From positions 620,001 to 684,000 of the forward strand of contig NZ_CP032134.1 in assembly GCF_002165375.2 (NCBI RefSeq): a DNA stretch of 64,000 nt, written 5' to 3'. Source of the stretch: Acinetobacter chinensis (GTDB taxonomy: Bacteria > Pseudomonadota > Gammaproteobacteria > Pseudomonadales > Moraxellaceae). Positions 53,789 to 62,998 of this stretch are shown piece after piece. The number at the start of each line of letters is the position of its first letter. Position 1 is the stretch's first letter. The notes below the pieces were generated by a model. It had not been told where the DNA came from, searched no databases, and saw only the letters and a program-made list of their open reading frames with translations. The translations under genes were made by a program, and so were the position numbers.

Positions 53789-54439
53789 ATGCGAACCCGT
53801 GCCAAAATTTGCGGAATTACCCGACCACAGGATATCCAGGCTGCTGTCAATGCAGGTGTAGATGCGATTGGCCTGGTATTTTTTGAACCGAGCCCACGCT
53901 ATGTCCATGCAGAGCTGGCACAGCAACTGGCCAGGCTGATTCCCCCTTATGTCAGTATTGTGGGTTTGTTTGTAAATGCCACTCAGGAAGATATTGCTCA
54001 GGTGCTGGAACAGGTTCCTCTGGATGTTATTCAGTTTCATGGCGATGAAACTGCGGAACAATGCCAGCAGATAGCACAGTATAATAAACGCCGCTGGTAT
54101 AAAGCGATTCAGGTGAAGCCTGATGCAACAGATACAGAAATTATTTCGACAATTCAGCAATACCAGCAGGCAGGTGCAAGTGCTATGCTTCTGGATGCAT
54201 GGCATCCTGAACTGAAAGGTGGAACAGGGCACAGCTTTGACTGGTCGCAGTTCCCGAAACTGGATATTCCTTTAATACTGGCAGGTGGTTTAAAACCTGA
54301 AAATATTGAAGATGCAATAAAAATGACTCAGCCCTATGCGGTTGATGTCAGCGGTGGCGTAGAATCCGCAAAAGGTATTAAAGACCAGCAACTCATTGAA
54401 AAATTTATGCAAGGAGTCCAACGTGGATCAGCAAAGTAA
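53789..54439 (+). CDS. trpF: Phosphoribosylanthranilate isomerase
   Basis: A 216-residue TIM barrel. The N-terminal RAKICGITRPQDIQAAVNAG holds the catalytic Cys, VGLFVNATQEDI and VIQFHGDETAEQC follow, and the C-terminal VDVSGGVESAKGIKD with catalytic Asp completes the family pattern. It converts N-(5-phosphoribosyl)anthranilate to CdRP in tryptophan synthesis. It overlaps the trpB start by 17 bases, so translation is coupled. Confidence 0.96.
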   Translation: MRTRAKICGITRPQDIQAAVNAGVDAIGLVFFEPSPRYVHAELAQQLARLIPPYVSIVGLFVNATQEDIAQVLEQVPLDVIQFHGDETAEQCQQIAQYNKRRWYKAIQVKPDATDTEIISTIQQYQQAGASAMLLDAWHPELKGGTGHSFDWSQFPKLDIPLILAGGLKPENIEDAIKMTQPYAVDVSGGVESAKGIKDQQLIEKFMQGVQRGSAK

Positions 54440-55664
54440 TCAACAGAACAGTGTGATTGACTATACCCAGTTCCCAGATCAAAACGGGCATTTCGGTATC
54501 CATGGCGGACGTTTTGTGTCAGAAACTTTAATGGCAGCTTTGGAGGATTTGGAAAAGCTTTATTTCCGAATGAAAGATGATGCCCAGTTCCTGGCAGAAT
54601 TCGACCGCGATCTCGCTTATTATGTCGGACGTCCGAGTCCGCTTTATTATGCTGAACGATGGTCAAAAGAGCTGGGTGGTGCGCAGATTTACTTAAAACG
54701 TGAAGACTTAAACCATACAGGTTCTCACAAGGTCAACAACACCATCGGACAGGCTTTACTTGCAAAGCTTTCAGGTAAAAAACGTATTATTGCAGAAACA
54801 GGTGCAGGTCAGCACGGTGTTGCAACCGCTACGATTGCAGCACGTTTAGGTCTTGAATGTGTGGTATTCATGGGCGCTGAAGACGTGAAACGTCAGGCAA
54901 TGAATGTGTATCGCATGCGTTTACTGGGTGCAACCGTTGTGCCGGTGGAAAGCGGTTCAAAAACACTGAAAGATGCCATGAACGAGGCGATGCGTGATTG
55001 GGTGACTAATGTTGACTCAACTTACTATGTGATCGGTACAGTTGCAGGGCCTCATCCTTATCCGCAACTGGTACGTGATTTCCAGTCCATCATTGGTCGT
55101 GAAGCACGTAAACAGATTCAGGAACAGGCAGGTCGTTTACCTGATGCACTGGTTGCATGTGTAGGTGGTGGTTCAAATGCAATGGGCTTGTTCTATCCGT
55201 TCTTAAATGACCAGGATGTGAAAATGTACGGTGTGGAAGCCGCTGGTCTGGGGATTGAAACAGGTAAACATTCTGCACCACTCAATGCAGGTCATGTCGG
55301 TGTATTGCATGGTAACCGTACTTACCTGATGTCCGATGACCAGGGGCAGATCATTGAAACTCACAGTATTTCAGCAGGACTGGACTATCCTGGTGTGGGA
55401 CCTGAACACAGTTTCTTAAAAGATATGCACCGTGTGAACTATGTGCCAATCAATGATACTGAAGCACTACAAGGTTTCCGTGATTTAACCCATATCGAAG
55501 GGATTATTCCTGCGCTTGAAAGTTCACATGCGATGGCTTATGTGACTAAACTTGCACCGACCATGGATAAAGATCAGATCATCATTGCGACTGTTTCAGG
55601 TCGTGGTGATAAAGATTTGATGACGGTTGCCCGTATTGATGGCGTAGAAATGGTTGAGATGTAA
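54423..55664 (+). CDS. trpB: Tryptophan synthase beta chain
   Basis: 413 residues from a GTG at 54423, chosen because AAGGAG sits 6 bases upstream. It condenses indole with serine. The PLP lysine is in LNHTGSHKVNNTIGQALL, the phosphate-binding loop is CVGGGSNAMGLFYPF, and the catalytic Glu lies in the ETGAGQHGVATA region. The C-terminus SGRGDKDL is also typical. It forms the alpha2-beta2 complex with TrpA, whose gene lies about 7.7 kb downstream rather than next to it. Confidence 0.97.
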   Translation: MDQQSNQQNSVIDYTQFPDQNGHFGIHGGRFVSETLMAALEDLEKLYFRMKDDAQFLAEFDRDLAYYVGRPSPLYYAERWSKELGGAQIYLKREDLNHTGSHKVNNTIGQALLAKLSGKKRIIAETGAGQHGVATATIAARLGLECVVFMGAEDVKRQAMNVYRMRLLGATVVPVESGSKTLKDAMNEAMRDWVTNVDSTYYVIGTVAGPHPYPQLVRDFQSIIGREARKQIQEQAGRLPDALVACVGGGSNAMGLFYPFLNDQDVKMYGVEAAGLGIETGKHSAPLNAGHVGVLHGNRTYLMSDDQGQIIETHSISAGLDYPGVGPEHSFLKDMHRVNYVPINDTEALQGFRDLTHIEGIIPALESSHAMAYVTKLAPTMDKDQIIIATVSGRGDKDLMTVARIDGVEMVEM

Positions 55665-56012
55665 GAGCCTTGACTGAGCCCTCTCCTTGGGGAGAGGGTT
55701 TGGTTACGGAAGTTGAAAGGCTTTTCTTTTTATGAACTTAAATCCTCTTTTTTAAAGTAATGCCAGTCAGTTAAGAATTTTTGAATCCTCCCCCTTGCGG
55801 AACATGTTTCTCACCCTTTTCAAAGGAGGGATGAGTAGCTCAGCTACGCAAAATTACTAAAAATCATTTTAGTTACAAGAAGTTCCCCTCTTTTTCCTTG
55901 CGCCATATATGGCTCAGGGTTAGGGGGGATTTTAGGAATTTCCCCAATAATTTTGCTTAACTGATCAGCATTACTTTTTTACAGAGGTTTTTTTTAATGA
56001 ATAGAGCTAAAA
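55665..56012. repeat. Intergenic repeat region after trpB
   Basis: 348 bases without a supported gene. A perfect hairpin CCCTCTCC-TTGG-GGAGAGGG (55679-55698) shares both arms with the element at 27893-27913. From 55788 to 55935 comes a second block: CCTCCCCCTTGCGG, CAAAGGAGGGATGAGTAG, an AGTTCCCCTCTTTTTCC run and GGGTTAGGGGGGATTTT. Opposing C-rich and G-rich arms suggest a folded palindromic element of a dispersed family. The first hairpin may end the trpFB transcript. Confidence 0.6.
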
Positions 56013-56522
56013 ATGTCTAATTTATTCATAGTCATGCTCGGTGGTCGCTATGCCCGAGCTAATACAGAAGTACATGATGTGGTGCTTGCGGTTGGTGATT
56101 CTCTGGATGAGATCACACCACAACTGAAAAATGCATGGTTTGGTGAACAAAACGGACTGCATATCGATGCATGGGCAAAAATAGATGGGCTGGAGTTTGA
56201 AAATAAAAACTATCAAATACATTTTACTGATGCACAGCCCAAGCAAACTGATGCAAAACTGTTTCTGATTAATCTTGGGGGCTATGATGCTAATGAATTT
56301 GGAGAGCTGCATCGCTATGTGCTGGTGGTCGCTCAGGATTCAGCTGAAGCAAAAATAAAAGGAAAACAGTATTTTTCTGAACAATGGCAGAAACAGCACA
56401 CAGACAGAGTATTGGATGTGGATGACTGCATTGCTGTTGATCATGTGCATGGACGTTATGTGCAACTGGTTGAAGGTGGGTTTCAGGAAAAAATATGGGA
56501 AAACACCTATCTGAGAATTTAA
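56013..56522 (+). CDS. DUF1543 domain protein
   Basis: A 169-residue soluble protein. Its start LFIVMLGGRYARANTEVHDVV and the internal second copy-like LFLINLGGYDANEFGELHRYV match the DUF1543 family, in which two half-domains of similar fold follow each other. Function unknown. It stands alone between the trpB repeat region and the DUF2804 gene. Confidence 0.8.
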   Translation: MSNLFIVMLGGRYARANTEVHDVVLAVGDSLDEITPQLKNAWFGEQNGLHIDAWAKIDGLEFENKNYQIHFTDAQPKQTDAKLFLINLGGYDANEFGELHRYVLVVAQDSAEAKIKGKQYFSEQWQKQHTDRVLDVDDCIAVDHVHGRYVQLVEGGFQEKIWENTYLRI

Positions 56523-56754
56523 AAGCAATTCTGTGGCAGATATGCGAACAGAAGATGTGATTTTTTATTCTGTTGATATTATTGAAAAATAAATTAATTT
56601 ATAAATAAAAATTATAGGTATTAAAAGAAAGGGGAATAGTCTCATTTTTTATGCTTTTTTGGATGAAATGCATGTTTTTATACTTTCCATGTGCCTATTT
56701 ATAGGCATAATAAGTTACAGGGATTATAAATTGCTCAAGGATGGAAACGGGTAA

Positions 56755-57747
56755 ATGGATTTAATTCAACCAAATGGGCAACCTCATTATGGTCGGTTCA
56801 GCGATCTTCCAAAAACAATTGATTATCACAAATATATTTATAAAACGCCTTATGGTGAAAAGCTGGCAGGCTGGCGGAAAAGACTGAAATATAAAAAATT
56901 TAAATTCTGCAGTATTCAGCATGAACATTACAGTATCGGTGTCGCAATTGTAGACATTGCCTGGGCTGGGCATGGTTTTTTCTATATTTATAACCATCAG
57001 ACCAAAGAAGTTCAGGAATGGAATGCAATCAATATCCTGGCACGGAATACCCTGCTGGATGAGCAGCCTTTATTTAATCAGAGTTTTTTTACCCATTCGC
57101 CGTTTCAGGTCGAAATGCAGCATGCCAACGGTGTGCGTTATATTCGGGTCACGAAACATGGTGAAATTAAGCTGAGTGCCCGTATGTTCTGTGCAGGAAC
57201 TGATCCGCTCAGTATGTGCAGTCCAACAGGAATTAATGGATGGACCTATACCCAGAAGCTGACCACACTGACTTGTGAGGGTTCATTTGTAAATAAACAG
57301 GGAGAGCTGATTCAGTTCAGTGACCGGACATTTGCAGCACTGGATGATACCTGTGGTTTTCTGCGTCCTGAAACGGCCTGGTTCTGGCTGTCCTGTAATT
57401 TCTGGGATGCAGAAAATAACAGGATAGGTTTAAATCTGGCTTCAGGGGTCAATGAAAGTTATGGCAATGAAAACTGTCTGTGGGTCAATGGTGTACTTTT
57501 TGCTGTGGATGATGTGCTGTTTCAGCAGGAAAGTGAAGACTGCTGGAGTGTCCGTTCCAGAGACGGAAAACTGAATCTGAGCGTGAAAACAGGCTGGCGA
57601 CGGTATGAAAATCTGAATCTCCGACTGGTCGGCAGCCAGTTCAGTCAGTGGCAGTCGGTGATTTCAGGAACAGTACAGACAGATGATCGTGAAATTGTTA
57701 TGTTAAATGAATATGGACTGCTGGAACAGCATTATGCCAAATGGTAA
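56755..57747 (+). CDS. DUF2804 family protein
   Basis: A 330-residue soluble protein matching the DUF2804 family (start LIQPNGQPHYGRFSDLP, RKRLKYKKFKFCSIQHEHYSIGVAIVD, GINGWTYTQKLTTLTCEGSF, and TCGFLRPETAWFWLSCNFWD). Related folds are lipocalin-like carotenoid/steroid-binding types, but no activity is established for this family. It has no signal peptide. A strong bidirectional terminator follows. Confidence 0.85.
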   Translation: MDLIQPNGQPHYGRFSDLPKTIDYHKYIYKTPYGEKLAGWRKRLKYKKFKFCSIQHEHYSIGVAIVDIAWAGHGFFYIYNHQTKEVQEWNAINILARNTLLDEQPLFNQSFFTHSPFQVEMQHANGVRYIRVTKHGEIKLSARMFCAGTDPLSMCSPTGINGWTYTQKLTTLTCEGSFVNKQGELIQFSDRTFAALDDTCGFLRPETAWFWLSCNFWDAENNRIGLNLASGVNESYGNENCLWVNGVLFAVDDVLFQQESEDCWSVRSRDGKLNLSVKTGWRRYENLNLRLVGSQFSQWQSVISGTVQTDDREIVMLNEYGLLEQHYAKW

Positions 57748-57770
57748 TGCTGTATCCGTGATCTTTCAGC

Positions 57771-57805
57771 AATAAAAAAGCAGGCAATCAAGCCTGCTTT
57801 TTTTA
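57771..57805. terminator. Bidirectional terminator
   Basis: AAAAAGCAGGC/GCCTGCTTTTT with loop AATCAA and T-runs on both strands, between the convergent DUF2804 and YejM-like genes. Confidence 0.92.
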
Positions 57806-57815
57806 GGGTTTAAAC

Positions 57816-59663
57816 TTATTTACTGAAACGGCTGATCTGTTCCAGTGCACCCTGTAAGTATTCAAAATTAGGCTGCTGTCCTTTGATCGGTTTATTGTGT
57901 TTATCCAATAGATCATACTGACCCACAGCACCAACTTCCAGAATATTATCTTTGGTGATTACTCCATAGCTGCTGTAATTGGATGCAAGAATCCAGTCTC
58001 TGTGTACAGGTTTACCGAGTAAATCCTCGCCAACAGAGTAGTCTTTAACATCATTCTGCACGCCCAGGTAGTTTTTCATCAGGGTCGGCACAACGTCCTG
58101 GTGACTGGTCAGCATATTGCCCGGCCATAAGGTGGTTTCAGCAGAAACTTTTGGACCAATCATGGCAAAAGGCACTTTAATCTGTGGATCGGTGTAGTTG
58201 CCGTTATGTCCCCAGAAGTTTTCCATATTGTCATTCACTTCCTGACCATGATCGCCTGTAATGATCACGACTGTATTGTCTGCATCGCCAGTTGCTTCCA
58301 GTTTATCCAATACCTGTTTGACTAGGCTGTCTACATAATGAACACTGGTTTTATAACGGTTCATCATTAAGGAACGGTCAGTCTTATTGCTCAGTTTCAG
58401 GTAATTGACTTCTTTGAGCATTGGTTCATAGCGGTGAGGATAATCGGCCGGAAAGTCGTAGCCATGCGGTGCATCGTAGAACAGGAATGAGAAAGCCGGT
58501 TTGCTTTTATCCCGTTTGTCATACCACTGTAACCAGTCACGGGTAATCTCTCCATCAAGACCTGAGGGTGAATCACCTTTGGAGCCGATTCGAAGGTTGG
58601 GAACTTTTGAAAAGACTGTCTGGTCAAACTCAGGGTTGGTCAGTTTTGCTGCAGCAAAAATACCGAGCTGATAATTCATTGCCTGTAAACGGTCAATCAG
58701 CACAGGGCTCTGACGGTTCACCAGAATACCATGCCAGTACGTTCCAGGAATGGCATAAAAAAGTCCGAAGATTCCTGTACGGGTCGCATTTCCTGTAGAG
58801 TAATGCTGAGAAAATACTTTTCCAGACTGTGCATATTTCCACATGTTTGGGCTGTTATCGGCATTAAAAGTGTCTGCACGCCATGAGTCGACCACAATCA
58901 GCATAATGTTGACCGGTTTTTCCGGAGCATTCGCCTGAATCGGATTCAGTGGATAGTGCACATCACTTTTGCGCTCAAGTGACATCGCTTTCTGTCTTTC
59001 TATTGCAGCCTCATCAATCCATCCGTATTTTTTCATGGTTTTATTGGATGTCATTGGGTAAAACACAGGTAAATAACGCTTGGTCACAGTCACAGGCTGA
59101 TAAACATGCGCTGCTGCCCAGATATGAATTGCATTGGACAGCAACAGGGTCAGAACGCTTAACCAGGCAAACTTTTTACCGATTTTCCATTTTGCCAGAG
59201 GAATCCCTTTTTCAAGCCAGCAGATCAGAAAGTACTGTGCAGCGCAGACAGCAAGAAAGCCACCTATGACCATAAGCCATGAAGACAGCGGGAAACTGAC
59301 AATCTGGCTCGACATCACCAGATCCAGCATCACTGCATTGATATGAAAGCGGTATTGTGCATAAACCACGGTATCAATAAACAGCGCCATCAGTCCCAGG
59401 GTTGCGACCACAGCCATAATCAGGCGGCGTGGCAGCTGAGGTAACAGCAGCACAGGTATCAGGAGCAGACCACCGAGGGCACTTAACATGACCATATGGG
59501 AGAATGTGCCTGTGATCAGAAATGTTAAGCCGGCAGTATCGGTTGGGAACTCAGGCAAAAATACGAAATAGCGGCAGGCAATGAGCATGGCAATGACAGC
59601 ATTGATCATGATCATGTAGCCAAGTACATGCAGCCTGGACTTAAAAGAAGATTTGAAAGACAT
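57816..59663 (-). CDS. YejM/PbgA/LapC-like membrane protein with sulfatase-fold domain
   Basis: A 615-residue inner-membrane protein: five hydrophobic helices in residues about 15-195 (DUF3413 region) and a large periplasmic alkaline-phosphatase/sulfatase-like domain (IMLIVVDSWRADTFN, STGNATRTGIFGLFYAIPGT, VIITGDHGQEVND). In E. coli YejM binds LPS and signals to LapB to control LpxC stability. The metal-site residues seem largely present here (Asp, Thr, DHG), so an enzymatic role remains possible. Whether the LPS-control role holds in Acinetobacter is inference. Confidence 0.85.
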   Translation of the reverse strand: MSFKSSFKSRLHVLGYMIMINAVIAMLIACRYFVFLPEFPTDTAGLTFLITGTFSHMVMLSALGGLLLIPVLLLPQLPRRLIMAVVATLGLMALFIDTVVYAQYRFHINAVMLDLVMSSQIVSFPLSSWLMVIGGFLAVCAAQYFLICWLEKGIPLAKWKIGKKFAWLSVLTLLLSNAIHIWAAAHVYQPVTVTKRYLPVFYPMTSNKTMKKYGWIDEAAIERQKAMSLERKSDVHYPLNPIQANAPEKPVNIMLIVVDSWRADTFNADNSPNMWKYAQSGKVFSQHYSTGNATRTGIFGLFYAIPGTYWHGILVNRQSPVLIDRLQAMNYQLGIFAAAKLTNPEFDQTVFSKVPNLRIGSKGDSPSGLDGEITRDWLQWYDKRDKSKPAFSFLFYDAPHGYDFPADYPHRYEPMLKEVNYLKLSNKTDRSLMMNRYKTSVHYVDSLVKQVLDKLEATGDADNTVVIITGDHGQEVNDNMENFWGHNGNYTDPQIKVPFAMIGPKVSAETTLWPGNMLTSHQDVVPTLMKNYLGVQNDVKDYSVGEDLLGKPVHRDWILASNYSSYGVITKDNILEVGAVGQYDLLDKHNKPIKGQQPNFEYLQGALEQISRFSK

Positions 59664-59988
59664 AAAAGCGCTTCATCGGAATGATTGAAATACAGTGAGA
59701 CCAACAGGTTGGGAATGTTCGTCGCTGTCTGCAAAATGATGGCTATGATATATCAATCGTTTTAAAAAAAATATTGCTTAATTCCTGAACAGCTCTGAAA
59801 TGCTGCTGGAAATGGTGCACTGGTTTTATTCTTGATCTGTCATAAATTCCGATGAAAGAAAGCATTGCAGGTTTGAGCGGGCATCAATAAATGAGTGCAT
59901 GGGTGCTGATAGGGCTAAAACAGATGCATAAAAATACAGCATCATGGTCGATGCTGTATTTAAAGTCTTTGCTGGAGTGTACAGGCTC
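59664..59988. other. Gene-free interval between YejM-like and PF10118 genes
   Basis: 325 bases. It holds the terminator of the PF10118 genes at 59929-59961 and, near 59664-59720, the presumed promoter of the minus-strand YejM-like gene. No supported ORF. Confidence 0.5.
59929..59961 (-). terminator. Terminator of the PF10118 gene pair
   Basis: Perfect 12-bp stem AAATACAGCATC/GATGCTGTATTT with a 6-base loop; on the minus strand followed by TTTTATGC. Confidence 0.88.
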
Positions 59989-60864
59989 CTAAAGCCCTGC
60001 GTTCCAGAATGCTTCACCTGCTGCAATTGGGTCATCCGTTTCTGCAAGTGTATCGACCCAGACCTGATACTGACGAATGACAGGATGCTGGTTTGGGTGA
60101 AAATCTTTTTTAAACCAGTCGGCAAACTGACTGCTCATTGCACTGAGTTTCCCGTTTCGTCCAAAGAACCACGGTAAACCTTTGCGTGCCATGTTCAGGC
60201 GTTGCAGACGTGAAAAACCATCGTATTTGAGCATGACATCGGCACGGTAAAAAGTGTAGCCGAACATCAGACAGGTGGTAATGGCAAGGGCTGCTTTACG
60301 GGTCATTTCTGGAACATTACCGACCTGTTTCATGACATCAAAGGCAACATCACGATGCTCCATTTCTTCAATGGCATGCCAGGCAAACAGTGCGCGGACA
60401 TAAGGATGTACATCCTGCAAAGTTTCTTTTTTACTGTAAAAGGTTTCAGCCATCAGTGCGGTCAGATGTTCAGATGCAGCAGTAATGGCAAGGTTATATT
60501 GCGGTGAGCGCTTGCTGAGCAGGTATTCAAAACGTTCACCCAGAAAGTCTACAAAAGCATCCACAGGCATGCCCTGACGTTTCATTTCATCGTTCATTCT
60601 GTCATGAGCAATGCCGTGCTGTGCTTCCTGTTTAATAAAATCAGCAACCCGCTGTTTCAGATCTGCATCGGTAATCTGATCGCGAAACAGCCGGACGCTC
60701 TGAATAAAATAACGTTCACCAACAGGGAACGTCAGGCTCAGGGCATCAAACAGGCGGGTACGGAAAGGGTCGCCACCAAACCAGAAACGGGGGACTTCAC
60801 TGAGTTTAAAATCAAGGTTGCTGCGGACGACCGGATCAACCTGGTGCTGAACATAAGCATTCAT
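59989..60864 (-). CDS. PF10118 putative metal-dependent hydrolase, copy 1
   Basis: A 291-residue protein of the PF10118 family (annotated as metal-dependent hydrolase). Signature parts are VPRFWFGGDPFRTRLFDALSLTFP, IKQEAQHGIAHDRM and AIEEMEHRDVAFDVM; the two ExxH pairs suggest a ferritin-like di-metal four-helix bundle. No reaction is firmly established for this family. It follows an almost equally long paralogue with 46 bp between them, on the same strand, with one terminator at the end. Confidence 0.88.
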   Translation of the reverse strand: MNAYVQHQVDPVVRSNLDFKLSEVPRFWFGGDPFRTRLFDALSLTFPVGERYFIQSVRLFRDQITDADLKQRVADFIKQEAQHGIAHDRMNDEMKRQGMPVDAFVDFLGERFEYLLSKRSPQYNLAITAASEHLTALMAETFYSKKETLQDVHPYVRALFAWHAIEEMEHRDVAFDVMKQVGNVPEMTRKAALAITTCLMFGYTFYRADVMLKYDGFSRLQRLNMARKGLPWFFGRNGKLSAMSSQFADWFKKDFHPNQHPVIRQYQVWVDTLAETDDPIAAGEAFWNAGL

Positions 60865-60910
60865 GTTTATATACTCACAATCTGATTATTTTTATTTATC
60901 GCTTCAGGGG

Positions 60911-61786
60911 TTAATGACCAGCCTGCCAGAAGGCTTCACCCGCTGCAATCGGATCACCTGTGGCTGCCAGTGTATCAACCCAGACCTGATACTGGTGAAT
61001 GACCGGATGCTGACCCGGATGAAAATCGGCTTTGAACCAGTCCATATACTGGGAACGCATTTTTGAAAAAATCCCTTGCTTACCAACAAACCAGGGCAAG
61101 CCTTTTGCAACCATTTTTAAGCGTTCCATACGGCTGAAACCATCCGCTTTCAGCATGACACTGGCACGGTACATGGTGAAGTTGAACATCATGACGGTGG
61201 TAAATGCCAGAGCAAACTTACGGGTGTTTTCGGGAACTTCACCGACCTGCTTCATGACATCAAAGGCTACATCACGATGCTCCATTTCCTCAATGGAATG
61301 CCATGCCAGCAAGGCGCGGACATAAGGGTGAGCTTCGGCCAGTGTTTCTTTTTTACTGTAAAAGGTTTCTGCCATCAGTGCGGTCAGATGTTCAGCCGCG
61401 GCAGTCATGGCAATGTTGTACTGAGGTGAGCGTTTCGTCAGTTCAAATTTAAAGATTTTGTGCAGGAACTGGATGAACTGATCTACAGGCATCCCCTGGT
61501 CCTTCATGACCTGATTCATTTTGTCATGTGCCAGACCATGCTGTGCTTCCTGACGGATAAAATCAGCCACACGCTGCTGTAGGTGAGGATCTTTGATTTT
61601 GTCACGGAACAGACGGACAGATTCTATAAAATAGCGTTCGCCATCTGGGAAAGTCAGACTTAAAGCATCAAACATACGGGTGCGGAACGGATCACCACCA
61701 AACCAGAAGCGTGGTACTTCATCCAGTTTAAAATCCAGTTTTGTCCGAACAACAGGGTCAACCTGGTATTTGACTAAAGCATTCAT
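60911..61786 (-). CDS. PF10118 putative metal-dependent hydrolase, copy 2
   Basis: A 291-residue paralogue of the next gene with the same length and blocks: VPRFWFGGDPFRTRMFDALS, IRQEAQHGLAHDKM, IEEMEHRDVAFDVMKQVG and a common end IAAGEAFWQAGH. Differences are mostly conservative, indicating a tandem duplication that has been kept. It is divergent from the AraC-type regulator across 177 bp, so that regulator is the natural candidate to control both copies. Confidence 0.88.
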   Translation of the reverse strand: MNALVKYQVDPVVRTKLDFKLDEVPRFWFGGDPFRTRMFDALSLTFPDGERYFIESVRLFRDKIKDPHLQQRVADFIRQEAQHGLAHDKMNQVMKDQGMPVDQFIQFLHKIFKFELTKRSPQYNIAMTAAAEHLTALMAETFYSKKETLAEAHPYVRALLAWHSIEEMEHRDVAFDVMKQVGEVPENTRKFALAFTTVMMFNFTMYRASVMLKADGFSRMERLKMVAKGLPWFVGKQGIFSKMRSQYMDWFKADFHPGQHPVIHQYQVWVDTLAATGDPIAAGEAFWQAGH

Positions 61787-61963
61787 TTTATTTTACTTGC
61801 ATAGCCTTTCATGATTTCAGTATGTCGGTGTTGCATAATTTTGTTTTGACAGTTGTTGCCATTTTTTATACATTTTACGACAGAATGAAAATTCATAATG
61901 TCAGAAAGATGTGTTCTACAGCATCAGTTTATAGAATGAAAAGAAGACAGGACGAGTAGCAGA

Positions 61964-62998
61964 ATGCAGGAATTACAGATTCCGAATGGTTATTTTCATC
62001 TCTGGCAGATGTTTATGTCTGAACGGGGCATGGAAATTGCGACACTCGATTTTCTGCATCCTGACGAAAAAGCACGGTTGCTTGAAATTTTATCTCTGCC
62101 TATAGACACACAGTCATCCTATCTGTTTTTTCATCAGCTCATGGAAAAGACCCGACAGGCTCTGGACTGCCCTCAGCTGGTTTTTGAAATTGCAGAATAT
62201 GTCCGTCCAGAACATTTTGGTGTGCTGGGATATATGGCTTCACGAAGTACCACTGTGGCAGAAGCGTTGCAGAATATTTTACGTTTCAGCCGGCTGGTGA
62301 TTGATGGTGATGAAATTCTTCCGATGAAAATGGTTCAGCAGGGCTCAGATGTACACCTGATCTGGCCCTTTCACCATGAGCGTTATATTTTAATCAATGA
62401 ATTTACCAATGCTCTGATGATGCATCTCGCCCGCAAAATAGTTCCTGCGGATCAGTTTCCATTGCAGAGTGTTCATTTTGCCCATGCACCTCAGAAAGCC
62501 ATTTATCACTATCAGAAGTTTTATGCATGTGAAGTCCTGTTTAATCAGCCTGAATATCGTTTTGTACTGGGGCTGGAAGGGTTGAATCTGAAGATTCAGC
62601 AGGCAGACCCCTCTCTGATGCAACTTCTGGTCAGACAGGCAGAAGAAGCATTGGCATCAAAACCCCGCTATGAAACCCTGGTACAGAAACTGCAGCTGAT
62701 TGTTGCTGAATATTTAAAACTGAAAGAACAGGCTCCCCGTATTGAAGACATTGCAAAGGAGCTGCATATTTCCACCCGGACTTTACAGCGGCAGCTGAAT
62801 GATTTTGATACCACCTTTAAGAAAATTGTTGAAACTGAACGCATGAAACGCTGTGAGCAGTTGCTCGGTGACGATGCCAGTCTGACAGATATTGCCATGC
62901 GGCTGGGCTATTCAGATCAGTCTGCTCTGGCACGGGCATATAAAGCCTATGCAGGACAGACTCTACTGCAACGGAAACAGCAGTTCAGACAAAGCTGA
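61964..62998 (+). CDS. AraC-family transcriptional regulator
   Basis: A 344-residue regulator. Residues about 20-200 form the arabinose-binding-domain-like sensor (PF12625 type, with HFGVLGYMASRSTTVAEALQ and FVLGLEGLNLKIQ). The C-terminal double helix-turn-helix is clear: IEDIAKELHISTRTLQRQL and LTDIAMRLGYSDQSALARAY. Relatives often sense fatty acids or lipid-derived signals. It is divergent from the PF10118 pair, which suggests a local regulator-target arrangement. A TTGACA at 61846-61851 with TACATT 17 bp later is a possible promoter. Confidence 0.88.
   Translation: MQELQIPNGYFHLWQMFMSERGMEIATLDFLHPDEKARLLEILSLPIDTQSSYLFFHQLMEKTRQALDCPQLVFEIAEYVRPEHFGVLGYMASRSTTVAEALQNILRFSRLVIDGDEILPMKMVQQGSDVHLIWPFHHERYILINEFTNALMMHLARKIVPADQFPLQSVHFAHAPQKAIYHYQKFYACEVLFNQPEYRFVLGLEGLNLKIQQADPSLMQLLVRQAEEALASKPRYETLVQKLQLIVAEYLKLKEQAPRIEDIAKELHISTRTLQRQLNDFDTTFKKIVETERMKRCEQLLGDDASLTDIAMRLGYSDQSALARAYKAYAGQTLLQRKQQFRQS

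Noticed and set aside
53738..54232. 164-codon minus-strand frame opposite trpF
   Set aside because: Antisense to trpF; Cys/Phe/Leu-rich shadow translation.
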